NCBI GenBank assembly: GCA_902557965.1
Contig: CACECK010000003.1
Coordinates: 62,001 to 126,000, forward strand
Source: an uncultured SAR86 cluster bacterium
Lineage (GTDB): Bacteria > Pseudomonadota > Gammaproteobacteria > Magnimaribacterales > D2472
Reading direction: 5' to 3'
Length of the DNA stretch: 64,000 nt
Below, piece by piece: positions 53,779 to 62,786 of this stretch; within the stretch, counting starts at the first letter, position 1, and each line of letters begins with the position of its first letter. Below the pieces are notes generated by a model. The model worked only from the letters and a program-made list of their open reading frames with translations. It had not been told where the DNA came from and did not search any database. The translations under genes were made by a program, and so were the position numbers.

Positions 53779-54969
53779 ATGTACAATAAATACTTATTAA
53801 TTGTTTCTATGTTTATCATTGCCGCATGTGGCGGTAGTGGCGATCAAAAAAAAGAAACACAATTTTATAAGAAGCAACAAACCTTACCACAAACACTTGA
53901 GGTATCAATTGAGGCTTCTGGTGTAATTGAGGCTATATCTGCTGTTGAAATTAAATCTAAAGCTTCTGGTGAGGTTTTATTTCTTGGTGCTGAGGTTGGT
54001 GACTTTGTAGCACGAGGTTCGATGTTAGCTCAAATTGATCAAAGAACAGCAAATAATATAGTTGATCAAACTAAATCAGATCTTGAAGCTTCAAAAGTAA
54101 GACTTACAAATGCTGAATCTCAGTATGAAAGAGGAAAACAGCTTCATAAAAATGCAAGTATTTCTGATAAAGATTTTGAGGATATTAAAGAAAATTATGC
54201 TCAAGCAAAATCAACACTTGTTAGAAACGAAGTATCTTATGAGAATGCAAAAATATCACTAGATGATACTATTGTTAAATCACCAACTGACGGAACAATA
54301 ATATCCAGACCAGTAGAGGTTGGTCAGGTAATTTCGTCTCCAACTTCAGCTTTTGGTGAAGGCTCTATATTAATGACCATGGCAGATTTATCTAAAGTTA
54401 GGGTTAGAGCTTTGGTTGATGAAATTGATGTAGGTAAAGTATCTATTGGTCAATCCGTATCTATTAAAGTTGCAGCCTATAGAGATAAAGAATTTATTGG
54501 AACAGTCTCAAAAATTGAGCCCAAAGCATATGTTCAACAAAATGTTACAACCTTTCCAGTCTTAATTGATATCGATAACGATGAAAATTTACTGTTAATA
54601 GGTATGAATACTGATGTGGTCATAGAAGTACTAAATAAAGACGTAGCCATGAGTATTCCAACTATGTCCCTTAGAACAAGAAAAGATATATATACAGCAG
54701 CTTCAATAATAGATATTGAAAAAGAAGAAATAGATCAATTCTTAGTTGAAAAGGTTAAAGGCGAGAATTTTAACAAATTTATTGTAATAACAGATTCTAA
54801 AAAAGGTCCAGACCTCTCATGGGTGAAAGTAGGTGTTTCTGACCTAGTAAACGTTGAGATTGTTGAAGGCCTTAATAAAGAAGACGTGGTCTATATACTT
54901 CCTAGTAAAAGCTTATTTGATTATCAAGAACGTTTTAAACAAAGAGTAAGTGGATCATTTAGTTTTTAA
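53779..54969 (+). CDS. periplasmic adaptor (MacA/HlyD-type) lipoprotein
   Basis: 396 aa. The signal ends at lipobox IIAAC (Cys17). The lipoyl-like half IEAISAVEIKSKASGEVLFLGAEVGDFV is followed by a coiled-coil hairpin (KSDLEASKVRLTNAESQYERGKQLHKN), the second lipoyl half (DDTIVKSPTDGTIISRPVEVGQV) and beta-barrel domains. It bridges the inner-membrane permease to an outer-membrane TolC-type channel, which is not encoded here. AGGA precedes the ATG, 2 nt after the ATPase stop. Confidence 0.9.
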   Translation: MYNKYLLIVSMFIIAACGGSGDQKKETQFYKKQQTLPQTLEVSIEASGVIEAISAVEIKSKASGEVLFLGAEVGDFVARGSMLAQIDQRTANNIVDQTKSDLEASKVRLTNAESQYERGKQLHKNASISDKDFEDIKENYAQAKSTLVRNEVSYENAKISLDDTIVKSPTDGTIISRPVEVGQVISSPTSAFGEGSILMTMADLSKVRVRALVDEIDVGKVSIGQSVSIKVAAYRDKEFIGTVSKIEPKAYVQQNVTTFPVLIDIDNDENLLLIGMNTDVVIEVLNKDVAMSIPTMSLRTRKDIYTAASIIDIEKEEIDQFLVEKVKGENFNKFIVITDSKKGPDLSWVKVGVSDLVNVEIVEGLNKEDVVYILPSKSLFDYQERFKQRVSGSFSF

Positions 54970-54970
54970 A

Positions 54971-56179
54971 ATGTTAATAGAAGAGTCATTAAAATCCGCA
55001 GTATCTTCCATCAGAACAAATCGGGTTAGATCATTTTTAACAACACTGGCAATCATAATTGGAACAGCAGCAGTAATTGCGGTTATTGGTATTGGTTCAA
55101 GTGCTAGTAAGGCCTTAGAGGAAGATATAGATGAGCTAGGGCCAAGAACACTCTCTATATTTCCAAGTCAAAGAAAAAGAGGAGGAGTATCATCTGGTTT
55201 TAATCCATTGGTAATAAAAGATGCTGAGGCTCTAGCAGACAATAATGATCATAACTGGATGATAGCGCCAGCAATGTCTGGTAGTAGACAAATAAAATAT
55301 GAGAACAATAATATTAGTGGCGAAATAAATGGTTATTTGCCTATTAACTTTAAAGTGAGAGGTTTTGACCTAGCACATGGCAGACTTTTCACCGAAAAAG
55401 AAAACTTAGGAAGAAAAAAAGTAGTTGTTCTTGGTTCTAAGGTCCCTGGCGAATTAAAGAAATCTGTTAAGCAAATTTTAAATCAAGATATTTTAGTTGC
55501 CGGGACTTCATACAAAGTTATAGGCATTTTAGCTGAAGAAGGTTCTACAGGTTGGCAAAATCCTGATGATGATCTGTATGTTCCGTTATTAACTGCATCA
55601 CAAAGAATTTTTGGAACTGATAGACTGGGCTGGATTAATGTTGGTATTTCTAATGATACGAATGTTGATTACGTGATGATGACCATTGAAGAGATTTTAA
55701 GACAAAAACATGACATTGGACCCGGCGGAGAAAATGATTTTAGAATTAATGACTGGAGCCAGTTTTCAGATCTTAGAAGGCAAGCTACTGGTATCTTTAC
55801 TGCTTTAATAGCTGGGATTGCTGGCATAAGCTTAATAGTTGGCGGGATTGGTGTTATGAACATTATGTTAGTTTCAGTTACTGAACGTACAAGAGAAATT
55901 GGCTTAAGAAAAGCTCTAGGTGCAACACATAGGTCTATTATGATGCAATTTATTGTTGAGGCTGTTTTGTTATGCATTCTGGGTGGATTGGTAGGAGTAT
56001 TCATAGGAACTTCATTGTTATATCTTTTCGCATCTTTTAATGATTGGCCTTTTGCTATGCCAATAAGTGCTATATTTGGATCTATTACTTTCTCTGCTTT
56101 AGTTGGTTTATTTTTTGGTATTTGGCCAGCAAGAAGAGCGGCCCAATTAGATCCAGCTGTATCTCTAAGATATGAGTAA
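54971..56179 (+). CDS. ABC exporter permease (MacB-type FtsX domain)
   Basis: 402 aa from the ATG at 54971, 1 nt after the adaptor stop. MacB topology: first helix at SFLTTLAIIIGTAAVIAVIGIG, a large periplasmic domain (residues ~50-270), then three helices. These contain GIAGISLIVGGIGVMNIMLVSVTERTREIGLRKALGA, the FtsX/MacB signature, and a final FGIWPARRAAQLDPAVSLRYE. It likely exports a lipid, peptide or glycolipid together with the two preceding gene products. It overlaps the downstream glycosyltransferase by 8 nt, hinting at a link to surface glycans. Confidence 0.92.
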   Translation: MLIEESLKSAVSSIRTNRVRSFLTTLAIIIGTAAVIAVIGIGSSASKALEEDIDELGPRTLSIFPSQRKRGGVSSGFNPLVIKDAEALADNNDHNWMIAPAMSGSRQIKYENNNISGEINGYLPINFKVRGFDLAHGRLFTEKENLGRKKVVVLGSKVPGELKKSVKQILNQDILVAGTSYKVIGILAEEGSTGWQNPDDDLYVPLLTASQRIFGTDRLGWINVGISNDTNVDYVMMTIEEILRQKHDIGPGGENDFRINDWSQFSDLRRQATGIFTALIAGIAGISLIVGGIGVMNIMLVSVTERTREIGLRKALGATHRSIMMQFIVEAVLLCILGGLVGVFIGTSLLYLFASFNDWPFAMPISAIFGSITFSALVGLFFGIWPARRAAQLDPAVSLRYE

Positions 56180-57272
56180 ACTTAAAGTAGTTCAATTATT
56201 ACCTGAATTAAATATTGGCGGAGTAGAAAGAGGTACGAAAGATTTTTCCAAAGCATTAATTGCAAACGGCCATGAATCAATAGTCATATCTAATGGTGGA
56301 ATTTTCGAAGAAGACATTATTAAAAATGGCGGAAAACATCACAAAGTTCCCATACACAAAAAGAGTATTTTTTCCTTAAAATATTCGCAAGTTTTAAGGG
56401 AAATATACTTATCTGAAAAACCTGACATAGTTCATGTTAGATCTAGAATACCTGCATGGATAAACTATTTCGCTTTTAAAAAATTAGATAATAAGCCTCT
56501 ATTAATTTCAACATTTCATGGTTTATACAGTACTCCAATTTATAGCAGAATAATGTCTAAAGTTGATCATATGATTGCTATTTCAGATACGGTCAAAGAT
56601 TACATTAAAAACACATATAACGTATCTGAAGATAATATCACTACCATTCCCAGAGGTTGTGACATGAGTGTTTTTAATAAAGAGGCTATTAATCCCAATT
56701 GGATAGCTAAATGGTATGAGGAATTCCCTCAATTAAAGAGTAAAATAATACTTACGCTGCCAACAAGAATCTCAAGCTGGAAGGGTGTTGATAGCTTTTT
56801 AGAATTAATAAACGCACTTAATAATGATAAATATCATGCATTAGTAGTAGGACCTGTAGCTAAATCTAAGCAACAATATTTTAATAAATTAAAGAGTAAG
56901 ACAAAGGAACTTGGCATAGAAAATAATATTACATTTACTGGTTCAAGAAATGATATTGTTAATATTTATAGACTTTCTGATGTGGTTTTTAATTTATCAA
57001 TAAAGCCAGAACCTTTTGGTAGGACAACTATCGAGGCAATTAGCTGTGGAGCAAAAGTGGTTGGTTGGAATCATGGAGGGACCAAAGAAATTTTAGATGA
57101 GTTATATCCAGATGGTTTAGTGGAGCTAAATAATATTGATGCTTTAAGAGATACAACTGAAAAGGTCTCTAACCCCAATTATCAAAATCCAAAAGATAAT
57201 ATTTTTACTTCTGAAAAGATGGTTCAACAAACCATTGATTTATATCATCAATTACTAAGTACGCCTTCATAG
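56172..57272 (+). CDS. glycosyltransferase family 4
   Basis: 366 aa GT-B enzyme. The N-terminal donor-clamp loop is LLPELNIGGVERGTKDFSKAL. The C-terminal nucleotide-sugar domain shows PTRISSWKGVDSFLELI and the ExFGR-type motif SIKPEPFGRTTIEAISCGAKVVG, the GT4 signature with its two Glu. It transfers a sugar to a lipid-linked or lipopolysaccharide acceptor at the cytosolic face; specificity is unknown. It overlaps the exporter permease by 8 nt and the convergent glycosyltransferase by 25 nt. Confidence 0.9.
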   Translation: MSKLKVVQLLPELNIGGVERGTKDFSKALIANGHESIVISNGGIFEEDIIKNGGKHHKVPIHKKSIFSLKYSQVLREIYLSEKPDIVHVRSRIPAWINYFAFKKLDNKPLLISTFHGLYSTPIYSRIMSKVDHMIAISDTVKDYIKNTYNVSEDNITTIPRGCDMSVFNKEAINPNWIAKWYEEFPQLKSKIILTLPTRISSWKGVDSFLELINALNNDKYHALVVGPVAKSKQQYFNKLKSKTKELGIENNITFTGSRNDIVNIYRLSDVVFNLSIKPEPFGRTTIEAISCGAKVVGWNHGGTKEILDELYPDGLVELNNIDALRDTTEKVSNPNYQNPKDNIFTSEKMVQQTIDLYHQLLSTPS

Positions 57273-58216
57273 GCAGAAGTAATTGCTTTAACACGCTCAT
57301 CTATTGAAAATTCATTTTGAACAAACTCAAAGATAGCACTTTGATCTATTAGATCTATTGAATCAACGTATAATTCAATTAATTCTTGAAGAGAAGCTAA
57401 GTCATCTTTATTTGCTAATAGTTCTTTTGGGAGTATATCTGGCATATGTCCAACGTCAGTAGATATTACGGGAATACCAAGATATAGTGCTTCAAGGGCT
57501 ACTCTAGGACCACCTTCGTCGCGTGATGAAACAATTAAGACAGATGCATTTTCATAGTATGAAATGAGTTCTTCTCTTTTAACCTCATCTAAAATCTCAA
57601 TTTTATTAGCTAAATTATTTTTTTTAACCAAATATAATAAATTCTGTTTCTCCTTGCCTGAGCCGATAATTACAAGTTTAGTCTTAATATTTGTCCACGA
57701 TTCTATCAATAAATCAAAACCCTTTACTTTCTCTAATCTTCCTACAGCCAGAGCATATTTATTGTTTTGTTTTGTTGATTTTTTTAGCTTGGGATTCCAC
57801 CAATTTGATATAACTAATGTTTTATTTTTAATATCTTCAATAGCTTTATTAGATACACCAATGACTAGATCGCATTTTTCATATACTTTTTTATTTTTCT
57901 TAATTCCATGAACTGTTGCAATATGTTTGAAGTTATTTTTTATAGAATTAATAATCGATGTTGTTTTACTTCCATGAGTATGAATCACATCAGGGTTAAT
58001 TCGTTTCAATTTTTTTTTGAGTTTATATTTACCAATAATAGAATTTCTTCCAAAATCCTTAATGGGAATAACATTAATCACTTCATTAAAATACTTAGCA
58101 ATAGACTCAGTACATATTAAGACTTCATTATTTTTGCTGTAGGTCAAAAGCTCATCAACGTGTTGCTCAATGCCAGCAAAGCTGTCACTCATAACCAAAT
58201 GAACAATCTTAGCCAT
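57248..58216 (-). CDS. glycosyltransferase family 4
   Basis: 322 aa, short for the family. N-terminal half: VHLVMSDSFAGIEQHVDELL and VIHTHGSKTTSIINS. C-terminal half: YALAVGRLEKVKGFDLLIESW, SRDEGGPRVALEALYLGIPVISTD with the GT4 catalytic-site Glu pair replaced partly by DEGG...E as in many cell-surface transferases. Acceptor unknown. It overlaps the upstream ELM1-family gene by 8 nt, so both form one minus-strand unit facing the plus-strand glycosyltransferase. Confidence 0.88.
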   Translation of the reverse strand: MAKIVHLVMSDSFAGIEQHVDELLTYSKNNEVLICTESIAKYFNEVINVIPIKDFGRNSIIGKYKLKKKLKRINPDVIHTHGSKTTSIINSIKNNFKHIATVHGIKKNKKVYEKCDLVIGVSNKAIEDIKNKTLVISNWWNPKLKKSTKQNNKYALAVGRLEKVKGFDLLIESWTNIKTKLVIIGSGKEKQNLLYLVKKNNLANKIEILDEVKREELISYYENASVLIVSSRDEGGPRVALEALYLGIPVISTDVGHMPDILPKELLANKDDLASLQELIELYVDSIDLIDQSAIFEFVQNEFSIDERVKAITSAYEGVLSN

Positions 58217-59255
58217 TGTGTAAAATCTTATCTAATTTAAATGCCAATTTTTCTACCTCAGAAAACAAAACCTGATTTGGTTGTTTAATTATTTTCATTG
58301 ATTTTATAATTTTTTTACTTTGCCCCTGCATTAAATCACTTATATCGATGTATCCAACATTTTTGTTAATAAGCAGATCATGTATTTGTTTTACGACCTT
58401 ATCTTTTTTTTGATAATCCATATTAAAAAGTAGTGTTTCTCCTCTTGAAGATAAAGATTCATAAACCATATTCACACTATCTTGAGTAACGAATTTAAGT
58501 GAGGCTTTTTCAATTATTTCATCATAGGAAGTATCCATAGAATCTGTTTTTACAAAGATACAGTTTGTATATTCAATATTTCTAATTAGATCATTTAGTT
58601 TGGCTGAAGTTCTTCTTGAATTAAATATGTACCACATTTTATCCGGATAAAGTGAAATCACATATCTTATTTGCTCATAGATTTCTTGATCATTAAATAA
58701 GAAATGAGAATTTTTACCCCCTACACCTATAAAACCAATTTTTTCATCCGGCAAGCTATCGTATACCTTGCTAAGAGATCCCTCAAAGTACAACACATTT
58801 GTGTCAATGGCTTTAAATTTATTCTTATCGTGAAGTGGAGCACATATCACATCAAATGATGTTTTCCTAAATGTAGGTGAAAGTACAGAAACTGCTTTTA
58901 CCATGTGGTCTGGCTTAAAGTAATTAAAAAATTTTTTTAGATATAAGATTCTCGAGTGTGTGGCATGGCCGGCACCAATAATCATATCTATATCGTATTT
59001 ATTAAGAATTTCCTTTCTTGATTTTGAATTTCGATTATCATGTTTTGTTATATCAATCATATCCAAAGCTTCACGAATAACATTTAAAGTCAAAAAATTA
59101 ATAAACAAGTGAGGCCAGTTAAAAAACTTTCCTAATCCACCAAGATAATCTTCATTAATTATTGAAATATTGTTTGTCTTTGATAATTCATCTAATAGCG
59201 TTTTGACTTGCTTTTCATGTCCAGTCTTGCCATCTTTAATCCAAAGTATATTCAT
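58209..59255 (-). CDS. ELM1/GtrOC1-family putative glycosyltransferase
   Basis: 348 aa. It begins MNILWIKDGKTGHEKQVKTLL, the hallmark of the family formerly DUF1022, named from plant mitochondrial fission protein ELM1. Other family features are MIIGAGHATHSRILYL, SFDVICAPLHDKN, NVLYFEGSLSKV, FIGVGGKNSHF and a late QDSVNMVYESLSSRG. In bacteria such proteins sit in LPS/capsule gene clusters and are predicted GT-B enzymes. Paired here with a GT4 gene by an 8-nt overlap. Confidence 0.82.
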   Translation of the reverse strand: MNILWIKDGKTGHEKQVKTLLDELSKTNNISIINEDYLGGLGKFFNWPHLFINFLTLNVIREALDMIDITKHDNRNSKSRKEILNKYDIDMIIGAGHATHSRILYLKKFFNYFKPDHMVKAVSVLSPTFRKTSFDVICAPLHDKNKFKAIDTNVLYFEGSLSKVYDSLPDEKIGFIGVGGKNSHFLFNDQEIYEQIRYVISLYPDKMWYIFNSRRTSAKLNDLIRNIEYTNCIFVKTDSMDTSYDEIIEKASLKFVTQDSVNMVYESLSSRGETLLFNMDYQKKDKVVKQIHDLLINKNVGYIDISDLMQGQSKKIIKSMKIIKQPNQVLFSEVEKLAFKLDKILHNG

Positions 59256-59323
59256 TTATAGGTAATAACAATATAAAGAATAAATTATACATGGGATAAT
59301 GAAAGCATATTTACATTCATTAT

Positions 59324-59515
59324 ATGAACAAACAAGATCTAATTAAATCTTTAGCAACTACCCTAATTTCTCAATACGGAGATGATGCTGAAACTGTTGC
59401 TATGTTAAGAGCTGCTGAAAATGCAGCAGACCTTAACAACGAAGAGTGGATGAAGTGGGAAAAAGTGATTATGGAAATTCATATTATGAATAAATCACCA
59501 AATCTTGATGGGTAA
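59324..59515 (+). CDS. small hypothetical protein
   Basis: 63 aa. It starts MNKQDLIKSLATTLISQYGD and is predicted all-helical, with no signal or membrane segment. I recognise no family. Asp/Glu-rich in the second half with WMKWEKVIMEIH. A -10-like TACATT ends 6 nt before the ATG. Located 39 nt before the HPP gene on the same strand. The balanced amino-acid composition suggests a real cytosolic protein. Confidence 0.6.
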   Translation: MNKQDLIKSLATTLISQYGDDAETVAMLRAAENAADLNNEEWMKWEKVIMEIHIMNKSPNLDG

Positions 59516-59554
59516 AATTTATATTTCTTTAAGAAATGAGTTAATCTAAAACGT

Positions 59555-60013
59555 ATGAATTTTAACTTTTTATCACAAAAATATAAGAATATTTTTATTT
59601 CAGCATTTGGAGCATTCCTATGTATGTTCTTAATAGCATATTTTAATTCCACTGATTCAACAAATGTATGGTTAATACCTCCATTTGGTGCAAGTTTGGT
59701 TTTAGTAATGGCTGTGCATGAAAGTCCATTAGCAAGCCCTCGAAATGTTTTCTTTGGGCATGTGCTTTCAGCATCATCAGGTGTATTAATGTTCTATTTC
59801 TTAGGCAATACGGCTCTTTCAATAGCCCTTGGTTTGGGTTTTGCAATTTCTTTGATGATGCTAACTAAAACTGTTCACCCACCAGCTGGAGCGAATCCAG
59901 TAATAGCAGTCCTTGGGGCAAAAACATTTGAATTCGTTATAATGCCAGTTGCTATAGGAGCATCATTTATAGTTATATTTGCTTTGTTATATAACAAAAT
60001 ATGGAAAAGATAA
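59555..60013 (+). CDS. HPP-family integral membrane protein
   Basis: 152 aa with about four membrane helices. The family-naming motif is present as LTKTVHPPAGANPVIAVLGA, and WLIPPFGASLVLVMAVHESPLASPRNVFFGHV is also conserved. HPP proteins have been linked to nitrite transport in chloroplasts and cyanobacteria, but in most bacteria the substrate is unknown. This short form lacks the CBS domains seen in some members. Its end overlaps the bolA-like gene by 13 nt. Confidence 0.88.
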   Translation: MNFNFLSQKYKNIFISAFGAFLCMFLIAYFNSTDSTNVWLIPPFGASLVLVMAVHESPLASPRNVFFGHVLSASSGVLMFYFLGNTALSIALGLGFAISLMMLTKTVHPPAGANPVIAVLGAKTFEFVIMPVAIGASFIVIFALLYNKIWKR

Positions 60014-60306
60014 TAGAGAGTCAAATAATAGACATAATTAATGATAAGTTAAGTCCATCCGTCTTAAATTTAATTAATGAGAGCTTTATGCATAATGTAC
60101 CAACTGGATCAGAAAGCCACTTTAAATTAATTGTCGTATCAGATGTATTCAAAGATTTAACAAACGTTAAGAGACATCAGCTAATTTACCGCACATTAAA
60201 TAAAATAATGGACGAAATACATGCGCTCTCAATCTATGCTTTTGATGAAAATGAATATAATGCAAATCCAATTGTAATCGACTCACCAAATTGCGCTAAT
60301 AAATAA
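60001..60306 (+). CDS. bolA: BolA-family protein
   Basis: 101 aa. The family core is MHNVPTGSESHFKLIVVSDVF followed by KRHQLIYRTLNKIMDEIHALSIYAFDENEY, with the His of HAL. BolA proteins partner monothiol glutaredoxins in iron-sulfur trafficking and may bind DNA. The absence of an early Cys in the variable loop suggests the BolA/BolA1 rather than BolA2 type. It overlaps the HPP gene and sits 1 nt before the RND transporter, so the three are probably co-transcribed. Confidence 0.9.
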   Translation: MEKIIESQIIDIINDKLSPSVLNLINESFMHNVPTGSESHFKLIVVSDVFKDLTNVKRHQLIYRTLNKIMDEIHALSIYAFDENEYNANPIVIDSPNCANK

Positions 60307-60307
60307 C

Positions 60308-62725
60308 ATGAGAGTTGATATTAAGAAAATAGCATCTTTACTAATTAGCAAATACTTAATTGTTATTTGTGGAATTTTTTTAATTACAATATTAGCTGCA
60401 TTTGGATTAAGTAATTTTAAACTCGACGCTTCGTCAGATGCGCTAGTCTTAGAAAGTGACGAATCTTTAAAAACTTATAGAGAAGCAGAAGATGAATTTG
60501 GAGACTCAAGTTTTTTAATAGTTACCTACGAACCAAATATAGAACTATTTTCTGATTACTCATTAAATAGAATTGCAAATCTTGAAAATGATCTTAAAAA
60601 TATTGATGGAGTTGACTCTATTCTATCTATCTTGGATGCTCCAATATTTTTCCAACCTAGAGTAGGGCTAACCGAAGTAGCAGATAACTTAAAAGATTTA
60701 ACTGACGATAATATTAATCTTGCGCTAGCAAAAGATGAAATTATTAATAATCCCATTTATAAGGAGTTAATTATAAGCAACGATGGGACTGTAACTGCTA
60801 TGCAGATTGTATTGAGAGGAAATGATGAATATGATCAGCTTATCTCAAAGCGATATTCCATAATTGATAGATTATCATCCAAGGAAGTTCTAACGGTTAA
60901 AGAAAAATCTAAATTACAAAGCGAGCTTAATACGATTAATAATCGAATTAGTTTACTAAATAATCAGGAATCTGAATTTAATAAAAATCTTATATCTGAA
61001 ATCAGAGGTACTTTAGATAAATACAAAGATGATGCAACTATTTATCTAGGAGGACCATCAATGATCGCTACTGATATGATGGATTATATCGAATCGGATT
61101 TAATTATATTTGGATCTGCAGTTGCATTAATTTTTGCGTTGATGCTGTATCTATTTTTTGGTTCATTATGGCTAGTCATACTGCCATTATTAAATGCATT
61201 TATGGCTACATTTATAACAGCTGGATTTTTAGGTTACATGGATTGGAAAATAAGCGTTGTTTCATCAAATTTTATAGCTTTACTTCTTATTCTTACTATT
61301 TCATTAACAGTCCATCTTCTAGTCAAAATTAATGAAATAAAAAAAGATACTGATTTTAAAAATGCAATAATTCAGGGCTATGATCAGATGTTTGCTCCAT
61401 GTTTCTTTGCTGCATTAACTACTGCTGTTGCATTTTTATCTTTAACATTTGGAGAACTAAAACCTGTTATTGAGTTTGGTAAAATGATGGCATTTGGTAT
61501 CTCGATCGCTTTCTTTCTAACTTTCACTTTTTTACCATGTATTCTTCTCTTAACTAATATCACATCCACTAAAGATTATTTATCACTTTATAAAATAAAT
61601 AGTTTTTTGCTAAATTTTTCTGTTAGAAATAAATCATTTATAACATCATTTTTTCTTATCTCTTTTGCAGTTTTATGTTTTGGCATTTCAACATTACAAG
61701 TTGAGAACAGATTCATAGACTATTTTGATAAAGATACTGAAATATATAAAGGTATGTATGAAATTGACTCTAAACTAGGCGGAACAGCAACATTAGATAT
61801 TATTATTTCCAAACCAGAAGATGATTTTGAATCAATAGCTATTGAAGATGATCTTTTTGAAGATGACTTATTTGAAGATGAATCTAGTACAGCAGCTGGA
61901 TATTGGTGGAATATTTATTCTTTAAATGAATTAGAAAAAATTCATGATTATTTAGATTCTATCCCAGAAATTGGCAAGGTGTTGAGTGTTGCAAGTGGGG
62001 TTAAATTAGCAAGAGAAATCAATAATGGTGAAGATCTTAATGATCTTGAGCTTGCGCTTCTAAGATCTGTATTGCCAGAAGATATAAGAGAAACTTTGCT
62101 TTATTCATATATAAATAAAGACGATTCAGTTGTAAGAATATCAACTAGAGTGAACGAATCAGCCTCTAGTCTAAATAGAAATACATTACTAAATAAAATT
62201 AATAACGATTTACAAAATAATTTTAATTTAAAGCCTTCTCAGTATGAGATAACAGGACTTGCTGTTTTATATAACAACATGCTCCAATCCTTATTCAAAT
62301 CTCAAATTGGATCTTTGATTATTGTTTTTGCTGTGATCTCTTTGATGCTTTTTTTAATATTTAAGTCATTCAAAGTTATGGTTATTGGATTAATTCCAAA
62401 TATTTTTGTTGCTTCATCTGTTATGGGCTTGCTGGGACTACTAAGCATACCTTTAGACATAATGACAATCACAGTTGCTGCAATAAGTGTTGGAATGGCT
62501 GTTGATAATACTATTCACTATATCTACAGATATAAAAAAGAGTTAAAAATTACAGGTTCTGAAAAAATTGCTCTTAAAAATGCTCACTTAACAACCGGTA
62601 GAGCTATATTCTATACAGCTACAACTATTGCAGCAGGTTTTTCAATTCTATCGCTATCAAATTTCTTCCCAACAATACTTTTTTGGACTTTTTACTGCAT
62701 TAGCAATGGTGTTAGCGTTTCTTAG
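60308..62725 (+). CDS. RND-superfamily transporter (MMPL/patched-like), C-terminus frameshifted
   Basis: 805 aa as read. Two RND halves are visible: N-terminal helix (YLIVICGIFLITILAAFGL), periplasmic domain, a five-helix SSD-like block (around FGSAVALIFALMLYLFFG), then the repeat with SLIIVFAVISLMLFLIFKSFKVM and AISVGMAVDNTIHYIYRYKKEL. An acidic DLFED repeat lies in the second periplasmic domain. The frame breaks at a run of six T (62679-62684), replacing the last helix with WTFYCISNGVSVS. Omitting one T restores ILFGLFTALAMVLAFLSSLT and a stop at 62777, about 822 aa. Probably an exporter of lipids or hydrophobic compounds. Confidence 0.85.
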   Translation: MRVDIKKIASLLISKYLIVICGIFLITILAAFGLSNFKLDASSDALVLESDESLKTYREAEDEFGDSSFLIVTYEPNIELFSDYSLNRIANLENDLKNIDGVDSILSILDAPIFFQPRVGLTEVADNLKDLTDDNINLALAKDEIINNPIYKELIISNDGTVTAMQIVLRGNDEYDQLISKRYSIIDRLSSKEVLTVKEKSKLQSELNTINNRISLLNNQESEFNKNLISEIRGTLDKYKDDATIYLGGPSMIATDMMDYIESDLIIFGSAVALIFALMLYLFFGSLWLVILPLLNAFMATFITAGFLGYMDWKISVVSSNFIALLLILTISLTVHLLVKINEIKKDTDFKNAIIQGYDQMFAPCFFAALTTAVAFLSLTFGELKPVIEFGKMMAFGISIAFFLTFTFLPCILLLTNITSTKDYLSLYKINSFLLNFSVRNKSFITSFFLISFAVLCFGISTLQVENRFIDYFDKDTEIYKGMYEIDSKLGGTATLDIIISKPEDDFESIAIEDDLFEDDLFEDESSTAAGYWWNIYSLNELEKIHDYLDSIPEIGKVLSVASGVKLAREINNGEDLNDLELALLRSVLPEDIRETLLYSYINKDDSVVRISTRVNESASSLNRNTLLNKINNDLQNNFNLKPSQYEITGLAVLYNNMLQSLFKSQIGSLIIVFAVISLMLFLIFKSFKVMVIGLIPNIFVASSVMGLLGLLSIPLDIMTITVAAISVGMAVDNTIHYIYRYKKELKITGSEKIALKNAHLTTGRAIFYTATTIAAGFSILSLSNFFPTILFWTFYCISNGVSVS

Positions 62726-62777
62726 CTCATTAACGCTTTTACCTAATCTATTAGTCAAATACAAAGTTTTTCAATAA
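62679..62777 (+). other. frameshifted 3' end of the RND transporter gene
   Basis: In the frame reached by skipping one base in TTTTTT (62679-62684), the reading continues LFGLFTALAMVLAFLSSLTL and LPNLLVKYKVFQ to TAA at 62775-62777. This supplies the final membrane helix and tail expected for an RND protein. A single-base homopolymer error, a true mutation or slippage would all explain it. Confidence 0.85.
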
Positions 62778-62786
62778 TATATTCTT

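Noticed and set aside
62679-62684. Programmed ribosomal frameshift as the default explanation of the RND break
   Set aside because: No stimulatory structure or known slippery heptamer for the needed shift is apparent; homopolymer error or slippage is more economical.
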